Below, one piece after another: positions 54,292 through 63,929 of a stretch of DNA of 64,000 nt. The position numbers and the translations under genes are program-made. The DNA comes from Spirulina sp. SIO3F2. Lineage in GTDB: Bacteria; Cyanobacteriota; Cyanobacteriia; Cyanobacteriales; Spirulinaceae. The stretch covers positions 62,001 through 126,000 of the forward strand of contig JAAHHN010000004.1 in assembly GCA_010672165.1 (NCBI GenBank), written 5' to 3'. Position 1 is the first letter of the stretch. The number at the start of each line of letters is the position of its first letter. The notes below the pieces were generated by a model. That model was not told where the DNA came from. It searched no databases and was given only the letters and a program-made list of their open reading frames with translations.

Positions 54292-55419
54292 TTAACGGCG
54301 GGGGCGATCGTGGGGTGGACGGGGCCGCCCGTTGGGGGGTGGACCATCCGGGCGCCCTTGACCTTGCGGCCGACCTTGGGAGCTTTGACCACTACCGCCA
54401 CCCGATGGCCGGTTTTGGAAACTGGCGTCAGGTGTACCTCGAAAACAACGGGGAATAGACGGAAACGCCTCGGTGATAAAGTAGCCATAATTCTCAGCCG
54501 TTGCTCCCACTGGGCCACCATTACATTCATCAAGGTTGCCAGCCCCAGCAACATATTCATAATCTCGAACAAAAGTACCGTTGTAGGTGCCACCCGGGCC
54601 ATCATCCCCCGTAGGTCGGGTACCCGACTTCAGTTGATAACTCGAGCGAGCGTTGGGGCTGTAATAGATAGGGAAGCCATCGGCTGCATAGCCAATCAGA
54701 ACCGTTGAATTTCTTCCGAGGCGATTGACCAGTCCCTCTGGTAAACCGTGGTAATGGTAAGAGCCAGTAGGTTGTACATGGGCATTGTTTTGATCTAAAC
54801 CTAGCTGTCGGGCATCGGGAGTTTTGGCTAATGCCTCATATTGCCAGACATTCTCCATATCCCTTGGAGGGCGACTCGGCCTCCCTTGCGGCCGTCCACC
54901 GATTTCTTCCCCTGGTTGCCAAAATTCCGCTGCTCCTGGCTCAAAGGGGACGCCATTAAGGGCAACCCCAAATTTGCTGAGGCCCATGGGGGTGCTCGTC
55001 GTGGCAAATTGGGGATTGGTTGTCACCGTGAACTTATGGTTCTGGGCAGAGATCCGGTTAGGATTACCGGAATTCGGAAATGTCCCGGTTACATGGTCGG
55101 GAATGCCATTGGCAGTAATCTGGCGTTGATTCCCCACAACTTCAATTGAGACTGTATTCTCCCCATTTTGCGCTAACAATATAACATCCGCTGCCGTATC
55201 TAACGGATGCACTGCTTCAGCGTCATGGGTCTGCTTTGTTTCCCCCAACGTATGGTCGTGTTGGTGGGATGGTGTTGTCTCAGGAGAGCGATCGCGGGAA
55301 ACCGTCAACGCCTCCCGACTACTGAAGCCCCAAATTAATAACAGCAAAGCGGCAGGAGGCAACAGCCAACGGGACGATCGGAGTAACGTTTTGGAGTTGG
55401 GCAATAGAGTCATGAGCAT
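54292..55419 (-). CDS. YHYH-domain protein with low-complexity C-terminus
   Basis: The 375-residue protein is exported or membrane-anchored by an N-terminal hydrophobic segment (WLLPPAALLLLIWGFSS). The YHYH domain is identified by HVQPTGSYHYHGLPEG near residue 220, followed by STVLIGYAADGFPIYY and YEYVAGAGNLDECNGG, all characteristic. The function of the family is unknown; the histidines suggest metal binding. The last 50 residues are rich in Pro, Gly and Arg. It lies 19 bases upstream of coaE. Confidence 0.85.
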   Translation of the reverse strand: MLMTLLPNSKTLLRSSRWLLPPAALLLLIWGFSSREALTVSRDRSPETTPSHQHDHTLGETKQTHDAEAVHPLDTAADVILLAQNGENTVSIEVVGNQRQITANGIPDHVTGTFPNSGNPNRISAQNHKFTVTTNPQFATTSTPMGLSKFGVALNGVPFEPGAAEFWQPGEEIGGRPQGRPSRPPRDMENVWQYEALAKTPDARQLGLDQNNAHVQPTGSYHYHGLPEGLVNRLGRNSTVLIGYAADGFPIYYSPNARSSYQLKSGTRPTGDDGPGGTYNGTFVRDYEYVAGAGNLDECNGGPVGATAENYGYFITEAFPSIPRCFRGTPDASFQNRPSGGGSGQSSQGRPQGQGRPDGPPPNGRPRPPHDRPRR

Positions 55420-55489
55420 TCAAATTCGGGTGAACAATGATCAGCAGCGACTCGTCAGACAGCAGTGAAAGTTTGGGCAATAGCAAGCC

Positions 55490-56659
55490 CTAGGATGCAG
55501 AGCGTAACCCTTCAATTATACGTTCATATAACAGGGCTAAATCGGCTTCTGGTAGGGCGCGATCGGCGTTAACGGTCAGAACAACGCAGTAATGTTGCCC
55601 TGCCTGGTTTCGCAGCGTTGTGGTGAAATTGAGTACTCCCGGTTCTGAACCGCCTTTAAACGCGATGTCAGACCATTGCTGCGGGTTAGCGAGTCCTGGA
55701 TTCACCTGCATCAGAGGCACATCTTGCACCTGAGCCATCAGCGCACAGAGATCTTGGGCGCTAAAAAACCATTCCACGTCCTGGGAGACTGCATCTGCCC
55801 CAAAAAGTTCCACAGTGGGTAGGTTGCGATCGCGCAACGCCGGTAATACTGCCTCCCATTCACCTTGACGATATTGCTCCAGCAGATCCACATTTTCAGG
55901 ATTCTTCAGTTTGAAGGCTTGTTGTGTGGTTAAGAAGGGCTGATTTTGACCTGCAAATGGCTGTAATGCGGCCTGACCCACCAAATCCATCAGGGCATCG
56001 GTAGCGGTATTGTCACTCAGGGAAATCATCAACGTAGTCAGGGTTTGCACGGTTAAGGGGGAGTCATCCGGCCAACTTTGGAGCATACCACTGGGGAGGC
56101 TTTTCCAATCCGGGTTCAAAGTAACGACTTGCTCCCAAGCCAGATTTTCCTGTTCAACCTGTTGTTGCACTGCCGCCAACACAGCCAACTTGAAAGCTGA
56201 TCCGACAGCGAGACTGCGATCGCTCTGATACTCAGCAACCACTTGATCCGCTTGTTGAATCAGCAGACTCACTTCGCCAGGTAATTCCTGAACGGCCGTA
56301 ACCGCTTCTGAAGGGGATAAGCCTGAAGGGCGAAAGAGTAAGCCAGAAAACTGCCCCGTTTCATTGAGCACGACCTGGGCTTGGATCGTACCGCGCTCAA
56401 ATTCCACGCGGTAACTGCCCTCACCGACATCTTGAATTGCTTGATAAGCCCCTAAATCTTGCTGAATTTGACTTAAAATTTCGGCCACCTGAGGCGCTGG
56501 AACCGCTTGCAAAAACGTGGGGCTAAACCAATTAGCATCAAAGGGTTGAGTGAAAAGACGTTCCAGGGCTGTAGTGCCGTCAAGAGTTTGGGCGATAGCG
56601 GCTCCGGTCAGTTGCCACCATAGCAGCAGTAAAATTAGCCATTTTTTCAACATAGGCAA
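55490..56659 (-). CDS. Class A beta-lactamase-related serine hydrolase (exported)
   Basis: The 389-residue protein has a signal peptide (WLILLLLWWQLTGAAIAQ). The beta-lactamase-like fold is shown by Ser154-x-x-Lys157 (GSAFKLAV), Ser215-Asp-Asn217 (SLSDNTATD) and FKGGSEPG for the third motif. The first 130 residues form an extra N-terminal domain (DUF-like, YRVEFERG). The cyanobacterial members of this family may act on peptidoglycan or other esters; true lactamase activity cannot be assumed because the class A Glu166 motif is not evident. Confidence 0.82.
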   Translation of the reverse strand: MPMLKKWLILLLLWWQLTGAAIAQTLDGTTALERLFTQPFDANWFSPTFLQAVPAPQVAEILSQIQQDLGAYQAIQDVGEGSYRVEFERGTIQAQVVLNETGQFSGLLFRPSGLSPSEAVTAVQELPGEVSLLIQQADQVVAEYQSDRSLAVGSAFKLAVLAAVQQQVEQENLAWEQVVTLNPDWKSLPSGMLQSWPDDSPLTVQTLTTLMISLSDNTATDALMDLVGQAALQPFAGQNQPFLTTQQAFKLKNPENVDLLEQYRQGEWEAVLPALRDRNLPTVELFGADAVSQDVEWFFSAQDLCALMAQVQDVPLMQVNPGLANPQQWSDIAFKGGSEPGVLNFTTTLRNQAGQHYCVVLTVNADRALPEADLALLYERIIEGLRSAS

Positions 56660-56748
56660 TGCTCCCCATCACTCATGATCAAAAATTCGGACGGTAATTA
56701 CGATGTGGTGATCGTCAAGCCGCTCCTATGCCTAGGCTAACGCAGCGA

Positions 56749-57141
56749 TTAACTATCGCCACAATAAACAATCAGATCGATTTCGACATCACCATGACCT
56801 GCCAAACCGATAACCCCCACCGTCGTGCGACAGGGCAAATTCTGATTGCTGAAATAGGTGTGATAAATCTGGTTCACCGTATCAAAATGCCGCATATCCG
56901 TAATGAAAATCCGAGCCATCACGGCTTTATCTAAACTCGTGCCTGCTTGCTCCAGCACCAGTTGTAGATTGGCCATAACCTGTTTCACTTGTTCCTCAAT
57001 TGTCCCAAGTTCCATTGCGCCGGTTTCAGGGTCTTCTGAGAGCTGTCCGGTCACAAACAAAAAATCTCCTGCTCGGATTGCATGGGGAAAGTCGCCAAAC
57101 AGAGGAAGTTGACCATCAGGGAGTCGAATGCGCTCAAACAT
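56749..57141 (-). CDS. RidA/YjgF-family protein
   Basis: This 130-residue protein has the trimeric RidA-type fold. Family hallmarks are AGDFLFVTGQLSEDPETG, a conserved Arg in NLPCRTTVGV and the C-terminal VEIDLIVYCG. RidA enzymes hydrolyse reactive enamine and imine intermediates released by PLP enzymes. The Arg is retained, which suits a catalytic member, but the stretch after it (GVIGLAGHG) differs from classical RidA, so another subgroup is possible. Confidence 0.88.
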   Translation of the reverse strand: MFERIRLPDGQLPLFGDFPHAIRAGDFLFVTGQLSEDPETGAMELGTIEEQVKQVMANLQLVLEQAGTSLDKAVMARIFITDMRHFDTVNQIYHTYFSNQNLPCRTTVGVIGLAGHGDVEIDLIVYCGDS

Positions 57142-57207
57142 AGTGTAGATAGGAATGTGTAGGTTAAAGTTACGGCGAGGGGAATTGTCACCCCGCGTAT
57201 GCGTTAT

Positions 57208-58800
57208 TCAGGAGCGATCGCTCCATCTGTTCGGAAATCCAAGCCTCCAAAGACTTTGATCTGGCCCTCGATATTCTTTGGTTAAGGTATAACCAGCCTG
57301 AGTGAGGGTTTTGCGCCATTTTTTAGTGGGGGAGAAGACGAAGGTGTTGGCGATCGCTGCTGGTGGAGGTGGGGGCAACGGTGATTCAGATAACACTTGC
57401 AGTGGCAGATCGGGGGCAACCCGATGGCTCAGAGCCAACAATTGACCACATTGGGCACAGGGATGGGCCATATGGGTGATGAGTAGGGGAAGCTCTTGTT
57501 GATTGAGATAGCTAGCGATCGCCAGCGTATCTTGGGCATCATATTTATTCCACCAATAAACCGCTTGTTGCGCCTGCCAGCAGGAAATAATGCTCAACAT
57601 CACCACGCTCACTAAACCGATGCGCCAGCGGTTGCGTTGTGAGGGAGCAACTGCCTGGGGCGAGCGTGGCCAGAGATGCTCACTAAAGCAATAGACCACC
57701 GCCATCTGAATACAGAGATATGTGGGCATCACAAAGCGAAAAATTGCCGTGCGCCGTCCCCCTGTAACCAGATCAGCCAAAGCAAACGGGAGGGCGGTGC
57801 AGCCCATCAGTACAAAAATAAACAGCTTAATGCGAGGAGGAGCTGTACGCAGTGTCAGATATATCGCATAGGCAATGAAAAGGAGCATCCCCAAAGCAAA
57901 GTAGGTCAACGGATTTCGTAGGGTAAACTCACTGTCTACAAAACTTCGCGCCAGGTTAATCCCCCAAACTTTAAGGAGCACGAGGCGATCGAAGGGTTTA
58001 GCCGTCCATTTTGCGGCGTTAACCTCCCTAACCTGAACTAGCCACAGCAAGAACGGTAGCCCCCCCAGCAGCGCAGCATAAAACCATTGGCGCAGGGCGA
58101 TCGCCCCCCATTGAAAACGGCTCAGGCACAGCACATAAACCCCATGCGCAAAGACGATCGCCAGATTCAGAAAATAACTATACAGGCTCAGTAGCACTGC
58201 TACACCATAGAAAAGCCAGTTACGTCGATTGGGTTGGCGCAACGCCCGTAAGAGCAGCGCACTACTCGCAAAAATGCTCAAAATCCAGAGACTATATTCT
58301 CTGGCCTCCTGGCCATAGAGCACATGAAAGGGGGAAACCGCGATCAATGCCAGTCCTAACCCTGCAGCAGGGGTTGACCTAAACAGTTCTTGGAAAAACC
58401 AATAGCCCCAAAATAAGGAGAGCAGACTAATGACAGCAGCCACCTGTCGTAGAGCCACAGGTTGCCCCCCGGTGAGCTGCGACCAGAGCCGCGCCAGACT
58501 GTAGTAAATCGGGACATGTGCGGAATTGTAGGTGAGCAGATTTTGTGTGGTATCAGCGAGATTACGTTGGGGGCTGGGATGTTGGTATTTTTGCAGCGTC
58601 TGCATGGACACCGTGCGATCGCTAATCTCAGCAGCCAGTTCGACAGGAGAATAGCCGGAAATATAGAGCATGGTGAACGCTTCATCTTGCCAATAGACTT
58701 TGCGATCGAGATGTAATACCCGAAAGCCAATGCCGAGAAGCAAGAGCACCAGACAAAACCAGTAGAAGGGGCGGCGAGGGATGGGACTCGGCATGGGCAA
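57208..58800 (-). CDS. GT39/ArnT-like polytopic glycosyltransferase
   Basis: The 530-residue membrane protein has about ten to twelve hydrophobic segments. The acidic pair Asp39-Glu40 in KVYWQDEAFTML, in the first outer loop, is the catalytic motif of lipid-linked GT39 and ArnT-like mannosyl- or aminoarabinosyl-type transferases. A soluble C-terminal domain of about 100 residues follows. It would transfer a sugar from a polyprenyl-phosphate donor on the periplasmic side. It lies outside the main glycan island. Confidence 0.85.
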   Translation of the reverse strand: MPMPSPIPRRPFYWFCLVLLLLGIGFRVLHLDRKVYWQDEAFTMLYISGYSPVELAAEISDRTVSMQTLQKYQHPSPQRNLADTTQNLLTYNSAHVPIYYSLARLWSQLTGGQPVALRQVAAVISLLSLFWGYWFFQELFRSTPAAGLGLALIAVSPFHVLYGQEAREYSLWILSIFASSALLLRALRQPNRRNWLFYGVAVLLSLYSYFLNLAIVFAHGVYVLCLSRFQWGAIALRQWFYAALLGGLPFLLWLVQVREVNAAKWTAKPFDRLVLLKVWGINLARSFVDSEFTLRNPLTYFALGMLLFIAYAIYLTLRTAPPRIKLFIFVLMGCTALPFALADLVTGGRRTAIFRFVMPTYLCIQMAVVYCFSEHLWPRSPQAVAPSQRNRWRIGLVSVVMLSIISCWQAQQAVYWWNKYDAQDTLAIASYLNQQELPLLITHMAHPCAQCGQLLALSHRVAPDLPLQVLSESPLPPPPPAAIANTFVFSPTKKWRKTLTQAGYTLTKEYRGPDQSLWRLGFPNRWSDRS

Positions 58801-58888
58801 AAGACTGGGGTTGACGAACAGGGCGATCGCGGTTGTGATTCTAGGCTTGGCTACGTCAGAAACAGGTTATAGATACTAGCAACTCTAC

Positions 58889-59998
58889 TTACAGCAATCC
58901 TTTGGGACGATGGAGGACATCATAATCGAGATGTTGATATGCTGCCTCAGTTGCTACTCGTCCTCGGGGCGTGCGATTGAGAAAGCCAATTTGCAACAAA
59001 TATGGCTCATAGACATCTTCGATGGTGCGGGCGTCTTCGCCAGTGGCAGCGGCGATCGCCTCTAAACCCACTGGTCCGCCTTTAAACTGTTCAATCATGG
59101 TCTTGAGCACTAAGCGATCCGTCCAATCCAGCCCTAAAGGATCGACATGATAGAGATTCATTGCTTGGGCAGCGACGTCTTGCTCAATCACCGGATGACC
59201 TTTGACCTGGGCATAGTCGCGGACACGGCGCAACAGACGGTTAGCAATGCGGGGTGTGCCTCGGGCACGGCGAGCAATTTCCGTTGCCCCTTCGGGTGTG
59301 AGCTGAACCTGGAGGAGGCTTGCGGTGCGAGTCACGACAGCTTGGAGTTCAGCCAGCTCGTAGAACCGCAGCCGCTGAATCAGACCAAAGCGATCGCGTA
59401 AGGGAGAGGTTAGGGCCCCCATATTGGTCGTCGCACCAATCAATGTAAAGCGTGGCAGCGTTAGACTCCGGGTGCGAGCCGACTGACCCTTGCCAATCGT
59501 GATATCCAACCGAAAGTCTTCCATTGCTGGATAAAGTAACTCTTCGGTCATCCGGTTAAGGCGATGAATCTCATCAATAAAGAGAATATCGCCCGCTTTC
59601 AAGTTCACCAGTAACCCTGTGATATCTCGGGGACGCTCTAGGGCAGGTGCAGCAGTGATATGACATTTGACGCCCATTTCCTGGGCTAAAATCAGCGCCA
59701 TTGTGGTTTTCCCTAGGCCAGGCGGGCCATAGAGTAAAAGGTGCTCTAGCGATTCTTGCCGAGACTGGGCAGCCGCGATCGCAATTTCCATAACCGCCTT
59801 GAGTTCCGCCTGACCGATATAGTCTTGCAGACGCTGGGGACGAATGGCAGGGTCTGGCGTCGGAGTTGCTTCTTCTGGGGTGTGGGTAGCTTGGAGGAGG
59901 GGATTGGGTTGTGTAGCGGGAGAATTGGGAGGAGATGAAGGGGGAGAGTTAGAAGAAGATGAAGGGGGAGGATTGCCAGAAGTGCGCTGAATTGCCAT
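58889..59998 (-). CDS. ruvB: Holliday junction branch migration ATPase RuvB
   Basis: This AAA+ motor drives branch migration with RuvA. Walker A is GPPGLGKTT at 91-99, Walker [14 protein letters not shown], and sensor [18 protein letters not shown]; the C-terminal winged helix ends [12 protein letters not shown]. The first roughly 50 residues are a low-complexity Ser/Pro-rich extension before [11 protein letters not shown], absent from E. coli RuvB but common in cyanobacteria. Length is 369. Confidence 0.96.
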   Translation of the reverse strand: MAIQRTSGNPPPSSSSNSPPSSPPNSPATQPNPLLQATHTPEEATPTPDPAIRPQRLQDYIGQAELKAVMEIAIAAAQSRQESLEHLLLYGPPGLGKTTMALILAQEMGVKCHITAAPALERPRDITGLLVNLKAGDILFIDEIHRLNRMTEELLYPAMEDFRLDITIGKGQSARTRSLTLPRFTLIGATTNMGALTSPLRDRFGLIQRLRFYELAELQAVVTRTASLLQVQLTPEGATEIARRARGTPRIANRLLRRVRDYAQVKGHPVIEQDVAAQAMNLYHVDPLGLDWTDRLVLKTMIEQFKGGPVGLEAIAAATGEDARTIEDVYEPYLLQIGFLNRTPRGRVATEAAYQHLDYDVLHRPKGLL

Positions 59999-60147
59999 AG
60001 GTATTATGACGCCTCAGATTTGAGCTACGACGCCTTATTGCTGCGATAACTTATCATATTTGTTTGAATTCAGAGTCAATCTCGCAACACAATCATGCAT
60101 TTCTTTGCAAAAATTGATATTAATGAGACTTGATTTCTTTCCGTGCA

Positions 60148-60333
60148 ATGGGCTGTGAGCATGAAATGTTTAGGATTGAAACAGTTCAATCCAAGTCGCC
60201 TCAAATACTTGGTACGATTAATCTTGAGGATTTAAACAGTTGTGCGGAAATTAGCGGGAGCTTAAGTATGTTTATTGGGTGTCCAAGCTGCATCATGGGC
60301 AAATATCAGCCCCTGGCAGCCAAACCTCAGTAA
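60148..60333 (+). CDS. Possible small cysteine-containing protein
   Basis: A 61-residue frame starts at ATG 60,148 (a TTG at 60,130 is also possible). It has four Cys, including GCPSC near its end in LSMFIGCPSCIMGKY. The CxxC spacing could bind a metal or form a disulfide. No strong ribosome binding site is seen, and I cannot name a family. It lies between the divergent ruvB and pentapeptide genes. The evidence is weak. Confidence 0.35.
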   Translation: MGCEHEMFRIETVQSKSPQILGTINLEDLNSCAEISGSLSMFIGCPSCIMGKYQPLAAKPQ

Positions 60334-60555
60334 ACTCGCGTTCATGCCTGCACTTTAACCCCAACCCATTCCAACATTATTTGCAATTTGCGCCGAGTTG
60401 TCTTTTGTCTAGCTTCGGTGGATTCTGCTCCTTATTGATTTGGTCGTATGGGGAATGACTGGACTGAATAGACTTCCTGATAATTTTGGGTCGCAATTGG
60501 TTTAAATTCCCAAAACTTTGGTGTTTGAGGAACTCGAAATTCGGGAGGCTGAATT

Positions 60556-61083
60556 ATGCGGAATTTAAGTTTGACAGGTGGTTTAAGCTTGGTCTTAGCT
60601 CTTGCTTTGGGTGGGGTTTTACCTGCGGGGGCAGCGGATGAAAGTCAAGTACAGCAATTGATAGAGACAGGAGCCTGCCAAGGGTGTGATTTGTCTGAAG
60701 CGGATCTTTCGGGTCAACATCTGATTGGGGCTGACCTCCGTGATGCCAATTTGCAAAATGCCAACCTGATGGGGGCGAACCTCGAAGGTGCTGATCTAAC
60801 CGGAGCTGACTTAACCGGCGCTGATTTGACATTGGCGTTATTGATAGACGCTGAATTGGTTGATGTGAATTTAACTCAAGCCCACCTCTATTCCACAAAT
60901 CTCAGCAGTGCAATTTTGACGGGGGTTGATCTCACTGCGGCTAGCCTCCACGATGTCAAACTTGCAGGGGCAACACTCACGGATTTGGTGATTACCGATG
61001 CCGATATTGTCAATACTGCGATCGGTGTAGGGGGGGGATTGGATGAGTTAGATGTGGAAGAATTGCCGGATGTTCCCCAATAG
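60556..61083 (+). CDS. Exported pentapeptide-repeat protein
   Basis: The 175-residue protein has a signal peptide (residues 1-26, ending AGAA). A first CQGCDLSEADL segment leads into tandem pentapeptides of the A(D/N)LxG type to about residue 145, which should form a right-handed quadrilateral beta helix. An acidic tail closes the chain. Many cyanobacterial proteins of this kind are periplasmic or thylakoid-lumenal with unknown roles. The ribosome binding site GGGAGG at 60,543-60,548 supports the start. A terminator-like hairpin follows the gene. Confidence 0.9.
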   Translation: MRNLSLTGGLSLVLALALGGVLPAGAADESQVQQLIETGACQGCDLSEADLSGQHLIGADLRDANLQNANLMGANLEGADLTGADLTGADLTLALLIDAELVDVNLTQAHLYSTNLSSAILTGVDLTAASLHDVKLAGATLTDLVITDADIVNTAIGVGGGLDELDVEELPDVPQ

Positions 61084-61106
61084 CGATCGAATTGTAATGT
61101 GAAGAT

Positions 61107-61155
61107 ACAAAACTGAGGAGAGCGGACACCACCATCACCTCAGTTTTGTTGTTTC
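61107..61155 (+). terminator. Terminator-like hairpin after the pentapeptide-repeat gene
   Basis: ACAAAACTGAGG at 61,107-61,118 pairs perfectly with CCTCAGTTTTGT at 61,138-61,149, with a 19-base loop. The T-run after it is weak (TGTTTC), but the stem's own A/T base gives T-rich ends on both strands. Confidence 0.6.
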
Positions 61156-61219
61156 TAAACTCGGAAACTGAATCGATAAACTCTCCGTCCTCTCGTTTTG
61201 AGATCCTTTCCTGCTACCT

Positions 61220-62863
61220 ATGCTCTCCCTTCATTCCAATGTAATGCCATTGTTCCGAATTTCCCGCTGGGCGACGATCGCCCTCCTCACCGCATCGGCT
61301 ACCCTGCTACCGACGCCCACCCGTCCCCAAACAGCCCCACCGTCCCAAGCCACAAATCGCATTTTAGAAGTAGGCATTGTGCAACGCTTTGGCCAGGAGC
61401 GCAGCGATCGCTTGGTCTTAAAACCCATTAGTGGCGATCGGCTCACGGTTGAGTTTGCTAATGCTGATGGCAGTATCGCTCAACTACAAACCACCCAGCT
61501 CACCCTAGAAATTCGAGATCAGCCCCTCGCCGAACCCCAGCCCCAGGAATGGGTGGTGCTCAGTGATCATGCCACCTTTGAGACCGCTGAACATAGCGCT
61601 AAGCAATGGGCCAGCCGGGGAGTTGTGGCCGAAGTCACCCAACCGGGACGCTGGCAAGTGTGGGCCGATCGCCAGGTTTACAATACGCCGCTATTGCGTC
61701 GTAAGCTGCTCGAAAACTTGAAAGAGGCAGGTGAAACAGAGCCGTATCTCCAGAGTGAAGTTCTCAATGCTACCCCGAAGGTTTCGTTTCAAATTGGCAA
61801 CTATCGCTACAATCGCGATCGCCTCCAGATCACCAGTGGTCAACAGCGCATTCAAGTAGCGGCTGACGGCAAAACGATTCCCTACGGCGGGACATTAACG
61901 GTGCAGCCCAATGCCTATGGGGACTTTACCCTAGTCAATGAAGTGCCGATGGAGACCTATCTTCGGGGGGTTGTGCCCCATGAAATCGGCCCCCAAGCCC
62001 CCTACACAGCAGTGCAGGCTCAAACCGTGATTGCGCGGACGTATGCCTTACGAAATTTGCGCCGTTTCCGGGCGGATGAGTATGAACTCTGCGCTACGGT
62101 GCATTGTCAGGTTTACAAAGGTCTCTCGGGCACGGTTGAGCGAGCCGATCGCGCCATTCAGACCACCCAAGGTCAAGTACTCACCTACGATAATCAATTG
62201 GTGGATGCCCTCTATTCCGCGCATACCGGTGGCATCACCTCTCCCTTTGAAGATATTTGGGATGGCGAGGCACGACCCTATTTGCAAGCCCGGATTGATG
62301 CAGCCAACCCGCCGTGGGATCTCACCCAAACTCCCTTGAACAGTGAAGCGGCAATTCGTGCGTTCTTGGGCCAAGAACAAGGCTTTAATGGCACAGACTC
62401 CCCAGTGTTTCGTTGGCAACGCCAAAGCACCATCACAGAATTAACCGCAGACCTTGATCGTTATCTCACACGTACCAAGAATCCCTTGGCAGGCATACAG
62501 CGGATCGTGCGGATGGCGGTGACGGAGCGATCGCCCTCTGGCCGGATTCTGACCTTAAGCATTACCACTGATAAAGGCATTGTAGAACTTCATAAAACCG
62601 AAGCCCGCAGTGCATTGGGACCTCCCCGGAGCACATTGTTTTATCTTGAACCGCTGCTGGATGCCCAGAATAATCTCACTGGTTATCGGTTTATTGGTGG
62701 TGGTTTTGGCCATGGTGTGGGTCTTAATCAATATGGTTCCTACACTTTGGCTCGGCAAGGGTGGAACTATGCACAGATTCTTAACTTTTACTATCCTGGT
62801 ACATCGTTGCAACCCTTCCAAGAAAAATTGTTAGCTCCACCGACCGAAATTCCAGAGTCATGA
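61220..62863 (+). CDS. SpoIID/LytB-domain protein
   Basis: The 547-residue exported protein has an N-terminal hydrophobic segment (WATIALLTASATLL). The SpoIID domain occupies about residues 210-530: YLRGVVPHEIGPQAPYTAV with the catalytic-type Glu, LYSAHTGGITSPFEDIWDG, and GGGFGHGVGLNQYGSY with the conserved His/Gly set. SpoIID is a lytic transglycosylase acting on peptidoglycan stripped of stem peptides; in cyanobacteria the homologues likely act on peptidoglycan of the cell wall. ATG 61,220 is the longest start; ATG 61,244 is also possible. Confidence 0.9.
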   Translation: MLSLHSNVMPLFRISRWATIALLTASATLLPTPTRPQTAPPSQATNRILEVGIVQRFGQERSDRLVLKPISGDRLTVEFANADGSIAQLQTTQLTLEIRDQPLAEPQPQEWVVLSDHATFETAEHSAKQWASRGVVAEVTQPGRWQVWADRQVYNTPLLRRKLLENLKEAGETEPYLQSEVLNATPKVSFQIGNYRYNRDRLQITSGQQRIQVAADGKTIPYGGTLTVQPNAYGDFTLVNEVPMETYLRGVVPHEIGPQAPYTAVQAQTVIARTYALRNLRRFRADEYELCATVHCQVYKGLSGTVERADRAIQTTQGQVLTYDNQLVDALYSAHTGGITSPFEDIWDGEARPYLQARIDAANPPWDLTQTPLNSEAAIRAFLGQEQGFNGTDSPVFRWQRQSTITELTADLDRYLTRTKNPLAGIQRIVRMAVTERSPSGRILTLSITTDKGIVELHKTEARSALGPPRSTLFYLEPLLDAQNNLTGYRFIGGGFGHGVGLNQYGSYTLARQGWNYAQILNFYYPGTSLQPFQEKLLAPPTEIPES

Positions 62864-62929
62864 CTTTATTCTTGACGTTGTGACAGCCTCCCCTTAGTCT
62901 TTACGATGATGTAAGCGGGGACTGGGATA

Positions 62930-63910
62930 ATGTACGACGTTTATGGGATTGGCAATGCCATGGTAGATATGGAATTCGAGGTGAAACCTGAATTCCTGAA
63001 GGAGTTGAGCATCGACAAAGGGATAATGACCTTAGTTGATGAAGCACGTCAAACCGAAATCTTGAACACCCTCAACTGCCCAGCTAGTCAACAGAGTGGT
63101 GGTGGCTCGGCAGCCAATACCCTGGTCACACTCGGCCAGTTGGGCGGGAAAGGATTCTACTCCTGTAAAGTTGCTGATGATTCGACAGGCAACTTTTTCG
63201 TTTCTGACTTAATTGCGGCGGGATTAGACACCAACCTCCAACAGCAACCCCTGTCGCCAACGGGCACAACGGGCAAGTGTCTGGTGTTTGTCACCCCTGA
63301 TGCCGATCGCACGATGAACACGTTTTTGGGCATTACCAGTGAAATCTCACATACCGAGATTGTTCCTGAGGCACTAAAATCCTCCACCTATCTATACATG
63401 GAAGGTTATTTGGTGTCGTCGCCCACAGCTAAGGATGCTGCGATCGCAGCCCGAGATCTGGCCCAAGCAAATGGTGTCAAAACCAGTTTTTCCCTTTCCG
63501 ACCCCACAATGACCCAATTTTTCCGAGAGGGTCTGCTAGAGATTATTGGCACAGGTTTAGATTTAATCTTTGCCAATGAAACTGAGGCTCTGACCTTAAC
63601 CCAAACTACCCAGATTGATGATGCGATCCCAGCGCTCAAGCAGTATGCCCAACAGTTTGTGATCACTCGAGGTGGACAAGGGTCACTGATCTACGACGGC
63701 CAAACAGTCCTTGAAATTGCTCCCGTCCCAGTGCAGGCGGTTGATACCAATGGGGCCGGTGATACCTATGCTGGCACCTTCCTGTATGGCATCACCCATG
63801 GGATGGATTACACCCAAGCCGGAACTTTTGCATCTAAAGCAGCAGCTGAACTAGTAACCCAACTGGGTGCTCGTCTTACGCCGACTCAATTGCAACGGCT
63901 TCTAGGATGA
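62930..63910 (+). CDS. PfkB-family sugar/adenosine kinase
   Basis: The 326-residue ribokinase-fold kinase has GIGNAMVDMEFEV at its start, the SGGGSAANTLVTLGQLGG substrate-binding segment and the catalytic VDTNGAGDTYAGTFLYG near residue 270 with base Asp. The pattern fits the adenosine-kinase-like subgroup common in cyanobacteria and alphaproteobacteria. The true substrate could be adenosine, inosine or a sugar. Confidence 0.9.
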   Translation: MYDVYGIGNAMVDMEFEVKPEFLKELSIDKGIMTLVDEARQTEILNTLNCPASQQSGGGSAANTLVTLGQLGGKGFYSCKVADDSTGNFFVSDLIAAGLDTNLQQQPLSPTGTTGKCLVFVTPDADRTMNTFLGITSEISHTEIVPEALKSSTYLYMEGYLVSSPTAKDAAIAARDLAQANGVKTSFSLSDPTMTQFFREGLLEIIGTGLDLIFANETEALTLTQTTQIDDAIPALKQYAQQFVITRGGQGSLIYDGQTVLEIAPVPVQAVDTNGAGDTYAGTFLYGITHGMDYTQAGTFASKAAAELVTQLGARLTPTQLQRLLG

Positions 63911-63929
63911 TCAACACTGTAGTATATCG

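Noticed and set aside
54292-54450. G+C-rich low-complexity DNA at the end of the YHYH gene as a separate coding region on the + strand
   Set aside because: The plus-strand frames there are mirror images of the Pro/Gly/Arg-rich tail and of coaE, with no ribosome binding site or recognisable product.
54273-54605. In-frame N-terminal extension of coaE to 316 residues
   Set aside because: The extra 111 residues are antisense to the well-supported YHYH gene and do not resemble CoaE; the canonical start MQRRLGLTGG is at 54,272.
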